Below, one piece after another: positions 7,472 through 14,542 of a stretch of 26,688 nt of DNA. The translations under genes and the position numbers were made by a program. A model generated the notes under the pieces. It was not told where the DNA came from and ran no database searches. It was given only the letters and a program-made list of their open reading frames with translations. The DNA is from a virus. How positions within the stretch are numbered: position 1 is the stretch's first letter; every line of letters begins with the position of its first letter. The stretch lies in the IMG/VR virus record IMGVR_UViG_3300003543_000160, positions 1 through 26,688 of that record; one strand, 5' to 3'.

Positions 7472-8559
7472 AAATTAAAATTATAGAATCGTCATTTGAG
7501 TCTGATGGAAATCATATGTCTAAAGTTGCATGGTGCAACTCCAGACCAAAAGAAAAAATGGAAGAGCTATACGGAAAAATGGTCAGGAGTTTAGATCTTC
7601 CAGTAAACGAGTTTTGCTCAGCATCAATGTTTGTTGAGTCTACTATTTTAGAAAGAGAAATAATTGTAAGCATGAGGAACCACGTCATGTGGGCGCAAAC
7701 ATCTAGAGTTCAGAATATTCTAGAGTTTGAATATCCAGATTGGATAGATGATACCGAGGTTTTTGAAAGAGTGAGAGATCGTATGATTACAGCCTCTGGA
7801 GTTAGCAGACAGGACGATTTCAGAATGGAGCTTCCAATAATGTCTACTACTAAATACTCAATACGAATGTCGGCCAGAGACATAGCACATCTCAGGAATT
7901 ATGCTGTGCATCTTCTTGAGTCTGGAAATTTTAATCATCTTTTAGAAATGTTAGAAAGCTTTATTTACGAATTCGATGCTGTTTTGGTTCATCTAGGATT
8001 TGAGATTGACGCTATCGAGAAATACAAAACGCCTGAAATCCTGAAGAGTATAAAATGCAATAGCAGCGGACATATTGGCGGAACAATAACAATAAGCGCA
8101 AGAATTTCAATATCTCTTAGAGCTCAGCTTGTCAGACACAGAAGCATACTGATAAGGGACAATCTGCGCTCAATGATGATGGATCCAGGAATAGTATACT
8201 CCTCGATCGGAGACAAAATGTTCGTTCAGATATCGGGTTTTGAAGAGGACATGATAGACATCCTCAGAAAAAGAAGCTGCTGGATAGCTCAGTATAATTT
8301 ATGGGCTCCTATTCTTAACGAGATAAGCACGATTATCGAAGCAGATAGCGCTGGTCTTCCGTGCCACGACGGAGAATGTCCTTACGAAAAAGACGCGGAA
8401 CTTCGTCTTGAAGGAAAGGACCCTAACGCGCCGTGTCCAAAACACGCGATTTTAAACAACCTGTCTATAAACTCTCTGCAGAGGGAAAAGATGATAACGC
8501 AAGCAAAAGATGACGACAGACCAGTTTTTTGGAAAGACATAATTTCTATTGTTAAATAG
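7468..8559 (+). CDS. Divergent ThyX-like (flavin-dependent thymidylate synthase family) protein
   Basis: 363 residues, against about 220-260 for typical ThyX. ISLRAQLVRHRS carries the RHR of the ThyX signature at residues 223-225, and C299-H-x3-C304 (AGLPCHDGECP) resembles the GPxC...GxCPEG tail of many ThyX proteins, with Cys323 and His326 following. However, the canonical RHRxxSxNExSxRY reads RHRSILIRDNLRS, so both serines, the Asn and the final Arg-Tyr are lost. The first half contains a weak second ThyX-like pattern (SMRNHVMWAQTSRV, then LPIMSTTKYSIRMSARDIAHL), which may be a degenerate duplication. Canonical ThyX makes dTMP from dUMP; this one may do so, act on another pyrimidine, or have lost catalysis. 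AAGGAG (7456-7461) precedes the start, which overlaps the HD gene by ATGA. Confidence 0.65.
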   Translation: MKIKIIESSFESDGNHMSKVAWCNSRPKEKMEELYGKMVRSLDLPVNEFCSASMFVESTILEREIIVSMRNHVMWAQTSRVQNILEFEYPDWIDDTEVFERVRDRMITASGVSRQDDFRMELPIMSTTKYSIRMSARDIAHLRNYAVHLLESGNFNHLLEMLESFIYEFDAVLVHLGFEIDAIEKYKTPEILKSIKCNSSGHIGGTITISARISISLRAQLVRHRSILIRDNLRSMMMDPGIVYSSIGDKMFVQISGFEEDMIDILRKRSCWIAQYNLWAPILNEISTIIEADSAGLPCHDGECPYEKDAELRLEGKDPNAPCPKHAILNNLSINSLQREKMITQAKDDDRPVFWKDIISIVK

Positions 8560-8571
8560 AAGTAGTTTTAA

Positions 8572-8580
8572 TGTTATAAT
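8572..8580 (+). promoter_or_regulatory. Extended -10 promoter inside the operon
   Basis: TGTTATAAT is a perfect TGn extension plus TATAAT, in the 49-bp gap before the deoxyribosyltransferase gene, the only real gap in the operon after 1889. No good -35 box is at the right distance (TTGTTA at 8549-8554 leaves 20 bp), as expected for extended -10 promoters. The start would be near 8587, with AGGAAG (8595-8600) as ribosome site. Confidence 0.55.
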
Positions 8581-8608
8581 ACAAGAATATTAATAGGAAG
8601 ATCACTCA

Positions 8609-9064
8609 ATGAAAATTTATATAGCATCCCCGTTTTTTAATGATGAACAGCTTGATCTTGTAAAGAGCATAGAGAGGTCTCTAGACTCATCTATGACAGA
8701 GTATTTCTCTCCGAGAAGCTTCGGTGTCATAAAAGATATGACGCCAAGAGAAAAGTGGCTTAGAATGGAAGAGATCTACGATTCTAATATCTCAAACATT
8801 CTTTCATGCGACACAATGATAGCAGTTGTTGACTGGCCTGACACCGGAACAATGTTTGAATTGGGATTTGCGGCTGCGTCTCCAAAAGAAGTCGAGAATA
8901 TAATAACTTTCACAAGCAATCAAAAGCCTGTGAATGTAATGCTGAGATATGCAATATGCGCTCATGCAAGGGGAATCAAAAACCTTGAAGAAATTGTATT
9001 CTCGATAAAACAATGGGGATACGTTGAAGACGACATCACAAATTTTCCAGAGGTGAATACATAA
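8609..9064 (+). CDS. Nucleoside 2-deoxyribosyltransferase family protein
   Basis: 151 residues, the normal size for the family. It begins KIYIASPFF, the family's N-terminal strand and loop, and carries VDWPDTGTMFELG with Asp75, Asp78 and Glu84, where the ribose-binding Asp and the nucleophilic Glu are expected. The family breaks or exchanges the N-glycosidic bond of deoxynucleosides or dNMPs, salvaging bases or supplying unusual ones. AGGAAG (8595-8600) lies 8 nt before ATG. Its stop overlaps the ligase start (TAATG). With the HD nucleotidase and ThyX-like protein it forms a nucleotide-pool module. Confidence 0.85.
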   Translation: MKIYIASPFFNDEQLDLVKSIERSLDSSMTEYFSPRSFGVIKDMTPREKWLRMEEIYDSNISNILSCDTMIAVVDWPDTGTMFELGFAAASPKEVENIITFTSNQKPVNVMLRYAICAHARGIKNLEEIVFSIKQWGYVEDDITNFPEVNT

Positions 9065-10170
9065 TGAAAGATCGAATAGACTTATACAAAAAAGACTCGA
9101 GAGGCAAGATGAGAATTTGGTCTATATGGTCTGATGAAGACTATATAATTATGGAGCACGGAGTTCTTGGAGGTGAAATCCAAGAGAACTCGGAACCGAT
9201 CCATTATGGTCTTGCAAACAGGACAAAAGAAGAACAGATCGCAATGAGGATTAATAGCAGAGTGAGCAAAAAGCTTGATTCGGGACACTGTACGACGCCC
9301 CAGAAAGCCCTTACAGGAAGCAATAGCAATACGCTTGGCTACGCAAGGCAAATGAACGCGCATAGCCTAAAACGTCTGTCAGACACGCCTAGCAATGGCG
9401 TATACATACAGCACAAGTTAAACGGCCACCGATGCAGTATAATAAACGACAATGGCACTATGAAAGCCTATAGCAAAGGAGGAAGGCTAATAACTTCCAT
9501 TCCGGAAATACTTTCCGAATACGAAGGAGTACTAAAGAAAAAACACAGACCTATTGACGGAGAACTTTACCATCACGGAACCCCATTGCAAACGATCGGA
9601 AGCTGGGTTAAGAGGAGACAGCCAGACACCTTGAAACTAGAGTTCAAGTGTTTCGATTATATGGATCCAGAAAAAACCTTCGAAGAAAGAGATATATTCT
9701 TGAGAGCATTTGAGTTCGGTAAAAAATCGGAATACATAAACACTTCTTATTTAGTTGGAGAGTTTAATCTTCTTTCGCTTCTAAAAAGAGCACTCAAGGA
9801 AAAATATGAGGGACTGATACTACGCTTGCCACACGGCATGTATGAGGAGGGCAAGCGTTCCAAAAATGTCCTAAAGGTTAAGCGGAAAATAACTAGTGGT
9901 ACAGAAGAAAGTTTTATGCTGGATGACGAATTTCTAGTTGTTAATATAAAAAGCTCCGTAGATGGATGGGCGATTTTAATTTGCGAAACAGAAAATGGAG
10001 TAAGATTTAGCATGTCAGCTCCAGGAAGTGTTCCCGAAAAAACTCTTATTTTAAAAAATAAAGACGAGTATATTGGAAAGCACATAAGGGCAGAGTTCGA
10101 GGGATACACAAGTGGTAAAAAGCCTGTAGAGGCGGTCGCGTTAATGTTTAGGGAAAAGAGTGATGAGTAA
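9064..10170 (+). CDS. ATP-dependent DNA ligase with N-terminal WGR domain
   Basis: 368 residues. Residues 1 to about 65 are WGR-like (LYKKDSRGKMRIWSIW, then GVLGGEIQ), a nucleic-acid-binding module. The adenylation domain has the nucleophile Lys118 in HKLNGHR (motif I, usually KxDGxR), IDGELYHHG with Glu167 (motif III), FKCFDYM (IIIa), YEGLILR with Glu249 (IV) and LKVKRK with Lys271 and Lys273 (V). A C-terminal OB fold of about 80 residues starts near DDEFLVV. It seals nicks during replication. Asn replaces the usual Asp in motif I. AGAGGTG (9049-9055) precedes the start, which overlaps the previous stop by one base. Confidence 0.93.
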   Translation: MKDRIDLYKKDSRGKMRIWSIWSDEDYIIMEHGVLGGEIQENSEPIHYGLANRTKEEQIAMRINSRVSKKLDSGHCTTPQKALTGSNSNTLGYARQMNAHSLKRLSDTPSNGVYIQHKLNGHRCSIINDNGTMKAYSKGGRLITSIPEILSEYEGVLKKKHRPIDGELYHHGTPLQTIGSWVKRRQPDTLKLEFKCFDYMDPEKTFEERDIFLRAFEFGKKSEYINTSYLVGEFNLLSLLKRALKEKYEGLILRLPHGMYEEGKRSKNVLKVKRKITSGTEESFMLDDEFLVVNIKSSVDGWAILICETENGVRFSMSAPGSVPEKTLILKNKDEYIGKHIRAEFEGYTSGKKPVEAVALMFREKSDE

Positions 10171-10384
10171 AAACACGCATGGATATATTCATATTCCTAG
10201 AAAAGTAATTGATAGTGAGGAGGAAGTCCACAAGGACATTTTGAGGAAGAAGATAGAAGAAGACATTAAAGAATTTCTTAAAGATAAAAATAATTTTATT
10301 GAAAAAATTCCAATAGGAAAAAGCTCAATGGTTTTTGGACTGAGTAAAAAGCAAGCTGAAAGAATAGGAAAAAAGAGTGATTAA
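10163..10384 (+). CDS. Small Lys/Glu-rich unknown protein, 73 aa
   Basis: ATG 10163 is preferred, with AGGGA (10150-10154) 8 nt upstream; a GTG directly before it (10160) is also in frame. The gene overlaps the ligase end by 8 bp, so it is translationally coupled. The product has a charged helical middle (EEVHKDILRKKIEEDIKEFL) and a basic end (KKQAERIGKKSD). There is no membrane segment. No family is recognised. It is the last gene of the + strand operon, and its stop overlaps the stop of the first convergent gene. Confidence 0.7.
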   Translation: MSKNTHGYIHIPRKVIDSEEEVHKDILRKKIEEDIKEFLKDKNNFIEKIPIGKSSMVFGLSKKQAERIGKKSD

Positions 10385-10683
10385 AAATCTCCCTTTTCTG
10401 TCTCTATAAACTTTCTGACTCTAGATTCAATTAATCCTAGTATTGGATAGCAGCAAAAACCAGAGACCATTATTACCCCATATTTATGCTCGCTCTCCGG
10501 AAGCATGTCTCCGGCAACCATTCCTATAAAATAAGACAGTAGTATGTTCGTTAGAAATGTTATTGTTGAAAAGTTCCTGTCAAACTTTTCATTATAATAA
10601 AAATAATTTGCTATTCCTCCTATCAAAGACAGTAATCCAAATTGTGAAAGCTCTAGTATTTTTGTTAGCACTTTAAATTCCAT
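10381..10683 (-). CDS. LydA-like phage holin family protein
   Basis: 100 residues with three likely membrane segments: about 12-30 (LLSLIGGIANYFYY), 40-60 (TITFLTNILLSYFIGMVAG) and 66-85 (GVIMVSGFCCYPILGLI), and a charged tail (ESRVRKFIETEKGDF). The GG after the first segment and G-rich later segments fit the LydA/phage_holin_3 type that forms membrane lesions and lets endolysin out. It is the last gene of the - strand late operon, next to another small membrane protein and an endopeptidase. The ribosome site is weak, so it may rely on coupling. Its TAA overlaps the + strand stop by 4 bp. Confidence 0.65.
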   Translation of the reverse strand: MEFKVLTKILELSQFGLLSLIGGIANYFYYNEKFDRNFSTITFLTNILLSYFIGMVAGDMLPESEHKYGVIMVSGFCCYPILGLIESRVRKFIETEKGDF

Positions 10684-10692
10684 TACGTTTTT

Positions 10693-10992
10693 TTATTTTC
10701 CTGTTTTGATTCTGTTATATATTTCGCTAGTGTCTATTATATACAGAGCCTCGCAAAAGATTACCGAGTATAAAAATATTAAAGAGATAAACTGAAACTT
10801 GTTGGTCGGAGTGTCGCAATAAAGCTCGTACAGACAGAAAACTATCGTTACCGAAGAACATAGGAAGATGCTTGCTATAATGGTTTTTATGCTGCTCAAA
10901 TATCTTCCGTGTCTTGAGAATGCTGTTATAATAACGCATCTAAATACTATCCTTGCGTTCAAGACCATTAACAGAAAAATTATAAATTTCAC
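10693..10992 (-). CDS. Small three-segment membrane protein, possible second holin or antiholin
   Basis: 99 residues. The start is placed at GTG 10992 because GGGAGG lies 4 nt upstream and GTGA overlaps the endopeptidase stop; an earlier in-frame GTG (11004) lacks such a site. Hydrophobic stretches lie at about 2-22, 36-57 and 69-90, separated by a basic loop (SRHGRYLSSIK) and a polar loop (CDTPTNK). The end is basic (YNRIKTGK). The position between endolysin and the LydA-like gene suggests a role in lysis timing, but the sequence gives no family match. Confidence 0.6.
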   Translation of the reverse strand: MKFIIFLLMVLNARIVFRCVIITAFSRHGRYLSSIKTIIASIFLCSSVTIVFCLYELYCDTPTNKFQFISLIFLYSVIFCEALYIIDTSEIYNRIKTGK

Positions 10993-11408
10993 GATACCTC
11001 CCACCGCGCCGCTCCGGTACTTCTGGAATCTACGTGGATTCTATTGACGTAAAGACCAATGCCAAAATGATAATAATTATCATCGAAAAAATCATAAGTC
11101 TCTTTAGGAGACAACTGATTTCCTTTTATGCGTTTCTGATAACGGTCGTGCTCTACTAGATAGAACTTGACGTCTACAGCGCGCGCGAATACGTGCATAC
11201 TGTTTTTAGCGCCGCCTACGTCTACGTTATGCTCGTAACATCTGTTCGGACCTGTTATTTCTATCCAAATTTCTCTCTTATGCCTTTTGGAGAAGTAGTC
11301 GGCGCAATGCTGAAGAGCTGGCAACAGTTCGACGTCTACGGTGTCGAAACCGCAATCGCATTTACACGCAAATTCGCCCCTGCTTAAGTTCTTGGTAAGG
11401 TCGCCCAT
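10989..11408 (-). CDS. M15-family peptidoglycan endopeptidase (endolysin)
   Basis: 139 residues. LSRGEFACKCDCG at the N-terminus, then NVDVGGAKNSMH with His72, RAVDV with Asp79, and NRIHVDSR with His125 form the zinc-binding set of the Peptidase_M15_3 type (L-Ala-D-Glu or D,D cleavage in wall peptides). There is no signal peptide or wall-binding domain, so export would need a holin, which the neighbours can supply. The start overlaps the DUF1353 stop (TAATG). The region from here to the lipoprotein looks richer in G+C than the rest of the arm. Confidence 0.87.
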   Translation of the reverse strand: MGDLTKNLSRGEFACKCDCGFDTVDVELLPALQHCADYFSKRHKREIWIEITGPNRCYEHNVDVGGAKNSMHVFARAVDVKFYLVEHDRYQKRIKGNQLSPKETYDFFDDNYYHFGIGLYVNRIHVDSRSTGAARWEVS

Positions 11409-11857
11409 TACAGTATCTCGTATATTTTTTTGCGGTGACTCGGTAAGGCGGCTCGTCCTTTCGCTAACTTTAAACCAGCCATTGCTATCGGCATTCTAAT
11501 TTTCCATACGGCGCGTGACAGCTTTCGAGCGTAAGAATCACTTCCGCGAGAGGCATCAAGTAACGACAGGATGATCCGACGAAGTATGTAATCGGCTTCG
11601 CGCCATCGTTTGTGGTCTAGCAAGTCCATCCTCATAAGCTGATATAAAGCGTCATGAGCGACCGAGCCGACAATAAAATACGGTGTGTCGATTGTCGGTC
11701 CGCTCGGACCATCCCACGCATATCCGCTTTTTATTATGAGTAATCCACTTAGTTCTAAAATTATGAATTCCGTGACTAGTCTTCTCGTGGGTTTTATCAG
11801 AGTTGGAAACGCCTTTCCTTCTTTTAGCTGATACTTATATCCGTCCGAATATTTCAT
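11408..11857 (-). CDS. DUF1353 family protein
   Basis: 149 residues from ATG 11857, chosen because AGGA lies 9 nt upstream and the start overlaps the lipoprotein stop in TAATG; the frame stays open to 11899 without a ribosome site. The core SGYAWDGPSGPTIDTPYF followed by SVAHDALYQLMR is the DUF1353 signature (W-D-G-x-S-G and HDxLYQ). DUF1353 genes are common beside phage lysis genes and their biochemical role is unknown. Basic residues dominate the C-terminal third. Confidence 0.82.
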   Translation of the reverse strand: MKYSDGYKYQLKEGKAFPTLIKPTRRLVTEFIILELSGLLIIKSGYAWDGPSGPTIDTPYFIVGSVAHDALYQLMRMDLLDHKRWREADYILRRIILSLLDASRGSDSYARKLSRAVWKIRMPIAMAGLKLAKGRAALPSHRKKIYEIL

Positions 11858-12099
11858 TATAATTCCTCGTATATCGGGACTTGTTCCATCTCTCGACACA
11901 TCGCGTTGTACTGTATAAGTCGCTCCAATGTATCGAAGCGTCGCTTAATGGCTCCTACTGGAACGGCTTTACATATTGTCCACAAAGCGTCGTGCAGAGC
12001 AGCGTCTGAAGTTTCTTGTCCATACTGTCCCACGTATGCTCGATACCGAGAGCATCCTGAAACCGAAATAAGCAAAATTAAAAGTGCGAGGTTTTTCAT
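11857..12099 (-). CDS. Small lipoprotein of the lysis block
   Basis: 80 residues from ATG 12099, with AGGA 7 nt upstream; a longer frame to 12150 would run into the hub gene and lacks a site. MKNLALLILLISVSGC is a lipoprotein signal with lipobox VSGC and lipidated Cys16. The mature part of about 64 residues has two more Cys and the pattern TICKAVPVGAIKRRFDTLERL. It may be an outer-membrane spanin-like factor, but it is not proline-rich as Rz1 proteins are and no inner-membrane partner was found. This gene is the main support for a Gram-negative host. Confidence 0.72.
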   Translation of the reverse strand: MKNLALLILLISVSGCSRYRAYVGQYGQETSDAALHDALWTICKAVPVGAIKRRFDTLERLIQYNAMCREMEQVPIYEEL

Positions 12100-12112
12100 A
12101 ATAGAGTCCTGT

Positions 12113-13930
12113 TTAAAAGTTGGATGATTCCAAAAATGCAAAGCCGCCATCTTCGAGAATTAATGGGAAGGCGTCTTCGTTTAAAATTAAGTCGTAGCTC
12201 AATGTTGTACTTAAAGTGAAATGACTTTTGTCGTACCTAATTCCTTTAACTCTGTAAACACCATAGTCTACCATCGTTATTTCAGAAACCCAAAGCAAAA
12301 TGTTTACGCCTCTGACATCGTCCTTTAGCTGAATTATTGTGCCAACTCTAAACATTATCCCTTCGGAATAAACATCAAATTTAATATCAACTCGATCTAT
12401 GCCTCTTGATATTTTTCTTATACCTCTGTTTTGTGCTTGAAGAATTGTTGGCATTCCATACATATTTAAATTAGATTTTATTAATGGAATCTGTCCTGAA
12501 AGCGCAAGAGGATGTCCAATTTCGGTTTCGCTTTCTTTCCAGTTCGCGCTAGAAGTAGTGCTTTCTTTATGTGAAACAACAATGCTATTTGGTAGTCCGC
12601 GATCAGAAGGACCTCCTATGTCTAAAGAGCCAATCCACCTTTCCTGTAACCACGCAAGCCGCCTCACAGCCATCGAAGATATCACGGCAGAAACGCCATC
12701 TGGAGCAATTATTTCTATTGTGCTTGAAGCACCAATAGCCTCGTATGGAAGTCTAAACTCTCCAGAGGCTATTTCAAGAGGCATAATTTCTACGCCGCCA
12801 ATTAGTATTTTTATCCCTGCTCCAGACACTGATTGAATTACTATCATGCAAGAGTAGTCAACGGAGTTTTCTGTAACAATTGTTGAAGAAAGTATTTCGT
12901 CAAAGCCAGAAACATTATTTACGGTCGCGACGCCAGAAGATATTGTCCAAGACCCTCCTTCTGTCCAGCCAGTATTAGAATTAAAATCACCGTTTGTCAA
13001 AACGTCTTTTCCAAAAGGCAAATCTGCGGACAATTCTTTGTCTGGCGACAATAATACTTTTTCTTTATATGGTTGCCAGATACATGCCGCATACTCCGAC
13101 ATCACGTTTAGAACACTTTCTGTTCTTGTTTGTCTGTTGAAGACTACTCCTCCGTGTCCGTGTGGTATGAGAGGATTGTCCTCCAACGGAATGTCACACC
13201 AGTCTTTTGACTCCACAAGCCCATCAAGCTGAGCGCCTAGTCCATACAGCTTGTTTGAGGCAATATCGCCCATCATCAGGGCAAAATTATTTGAAAACAA
13301 ATTTCCAGCTGAATACGAATCGGAATCGGCATAGGGAATTGCAATCGCGGAATGATCTCCACCGTATCTTATATTTCCAATATTAATGCGCCACGAAAAC
13401 ACTTCTAGAGAAGACTCCCAGCCGCCAGAGAAAGACCCGACGTGCCAAGACTTATCTGTTGGGTCATAGATGTATAAGTTGGTGAGGATCGTAAAAACTT
13501 CCATCCCATTAAAAAAGAATACTATTGCTCCGTTTGAATGCTCAATCGTCAAATAGTATTCCGATATCGTCAGACCGCTATATATGACAACACCGTTTGC
13601 AATGTCCCAGCTAATACCGTCAGAAGAAAGATATATTTTCAAAGTGTCTGCGACCCGCTCGACCCAAATACTTTTTTCAATAGTTGAATTTACTAGAATC
13701 GTTCCTCTTGTGACAAGCTCTGCATGTTTTAGTCTCAACTCTGCGGAAATTACATTGAATCCAAAATCAGAAACCACGCCAGCCGGTGAGGCTTTTGCAT
13801 GAGAGAACGTCCTAGAAAAATCAAGGAAAGAAAGTTTTGTTATTGGCGCGGCTCCGGCCTGCGTTTCTAGAAGTCCATCTCCGTCTTGGAGAAGTACGGA
13901 GCCGAGACCATCATTTAATAATAATGACAT
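12113..13930 (-). CDS. C-terminal half of a gpJ-like tail hub, with lectin-like domain
   Basis: 605 residues. Residues 1-25 hold a short motif LLLNDGLGSVLLQDG. About 30-190 look like a jelly-roll lectin domain (NGAIVFFFNG, then SLEVFSWRINIGNIR). From about 200 the sequence follows the middle and C-terminal parts of lambda gpJ-like hubs: SNNFALMMGD, VFNRQTRTESVLNVM, WQPYKEKVLLSPDKE, and at about 450-560 ILQAQNRGIRKISRGI and VGTIIQLKDDVRGV. The last residues repeat the first motif (LILNEDAFPLILEDG). It lacks the N-terminal part of a hub; that part lies 2.7 kb upstream in its direction of transcription. Together they should form the tail tip that contacts the host. The ribosome site is weak (CGAGA). 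Confidence 0.72.
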   Translation of the reverse strand: MSLLLNDGLGSVLLQDGDGLLETQAGAAPITKLSFLDFSRTFSHAKASPAGVVSDFGFNVISAELRLKHAELVTRGTILVNSTIEKSIWVERVADTLKIYLSSDGISWDIANGVVIYSGLTISEYYLTIEHSNGAIVFFFNGMEVFTILTNLYIYDPTDKSWHVGSFSGGWESSLEVFSWRINIGNIRYGGDHSAIAIPYADSDSYSAGNLFSNNFALMMGDIASNKLYGLGAQLDGLVESKDWCDIPLEDNPLIPHGHGGVVFNRQTRTESVLNVMSEYAACIWQPYKEKVLLSPDKELSADLPFGKDVLTNGDFNSNTGWTEGGSWTISSGVATVNNVSGFDEILSSTIVTENSVDYSCMIVIQSVSGAGIKILIGGVEIMPLEIASGEFRLPYEAIGASSTIEIIAPDGVSAVISSMAVRRLAWLQERWIGSLDIGGPSDRGLPNSIVVSHKESTTSSANWKESETEIGHPLALSGQIPLIKSNLNMYGMPTILQAQNRGIRKISRGIDRVDIKFDVYSEGIMFRVGTIIQLKDDVRGVNILLWVSEITMVDYGVYRVKGIRYDKSHFTLSTTLSYDLILNEDAFPLILEDGGFAFLESSNF

Positions 13931-13945
13931 TTTTATATCTCGTTA

Positions 13946-14542
13946 TTAGTCGAAAGTGTATCCAAATTCGTCTATTATCGGTTTGCATTCTTTCTCAACA
14001 TGCTCTTTAAGACCTTCTTCTAGGCTATATATAAACTTCCAGAATCCATCCTTGAATTTTTCAGTTGTTAAAACGCCGTTTACTGGAGGTGTCTTTTTCA
14101 GAGTTCCTATCAAATCTTTTCCAAGTATTTCAGAAATTATTTCAAAAACTTCTTCTCGTCCGGAAACGTCGCCAAGCCAGTCGACTTTCATTCGGTTTTC
14201 GACAGTCCCGTAATAGCCGTGAAAGTATTTCACCATTTCCGAAGCCATGTGGGTTTTTATCTTATGAACGATCTTTTTTCTATTGTCCGGATATCCTCTC
14301 CTATGCTCAACGGACACTCTTAATGTTGAAAAGGAAACGCACCACTCCCACGGATTTCTAACAAATCCGAACTTGTATAAGCTTGGATCTATCTCCTTAT
14401 TGTAGTATCTATCTTCTTTTGTTATGAGGTTGTCAGGGGAAAATAATTTTACGTCATGCTGTCTAGCGATATGCTTTAAAAGAGTCCCTCCTGTTCTTGG
14501 AAGATGATAAAAAGCTACTTTGTTGTCCAATATTACCATCAT
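13946..14542 (-). CDS. PAPS-dependent sulfotransferase family protein
   Basis: 198 residues. FYHLPRTGGTLLKHIA (residues 11-26) is the 5'-phosphosulfate-binding loop of the sulfotransferase fold (PKTGGT type). FGFVRNPWEWCVSFS (58-72), with Arg62 and Ser70, is the 3'-phosphate-binding motif. It should move sulfate from PAPS to a hydroxyl or amino group, probably in the cytoplasm because no signal or membrane segment is visible. The acceptor is unknown: a glycan, a lipid, or a Tyr or sugar on a tail protein are all open. The start overlaps the fibre gene stop (ATGATG, CGGAG about 8 nt upstream), and the hub C-half starts 15 bp after its stop, so it is expressed with the tail genes. Confidence 0.8.
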   Translation of the reverse strand: MMVILDNKVAFYHLPRTGGTLLKHIARQHDVKLFSPDNLITKEDRYYNKEIDPSLYKFGFVRNPWEWCVSFSTLRVSVEHRRGYPDNRKKIVHKIKTHMASEMVKYFHGYYGTVENRMKVDWLGDVSGREEVFEIISEILGKDLIGTLKKTPPVNGVLTTEKFKDGFWKFIYSLEEGLKEHVEKECKPIIDEFGYTFD

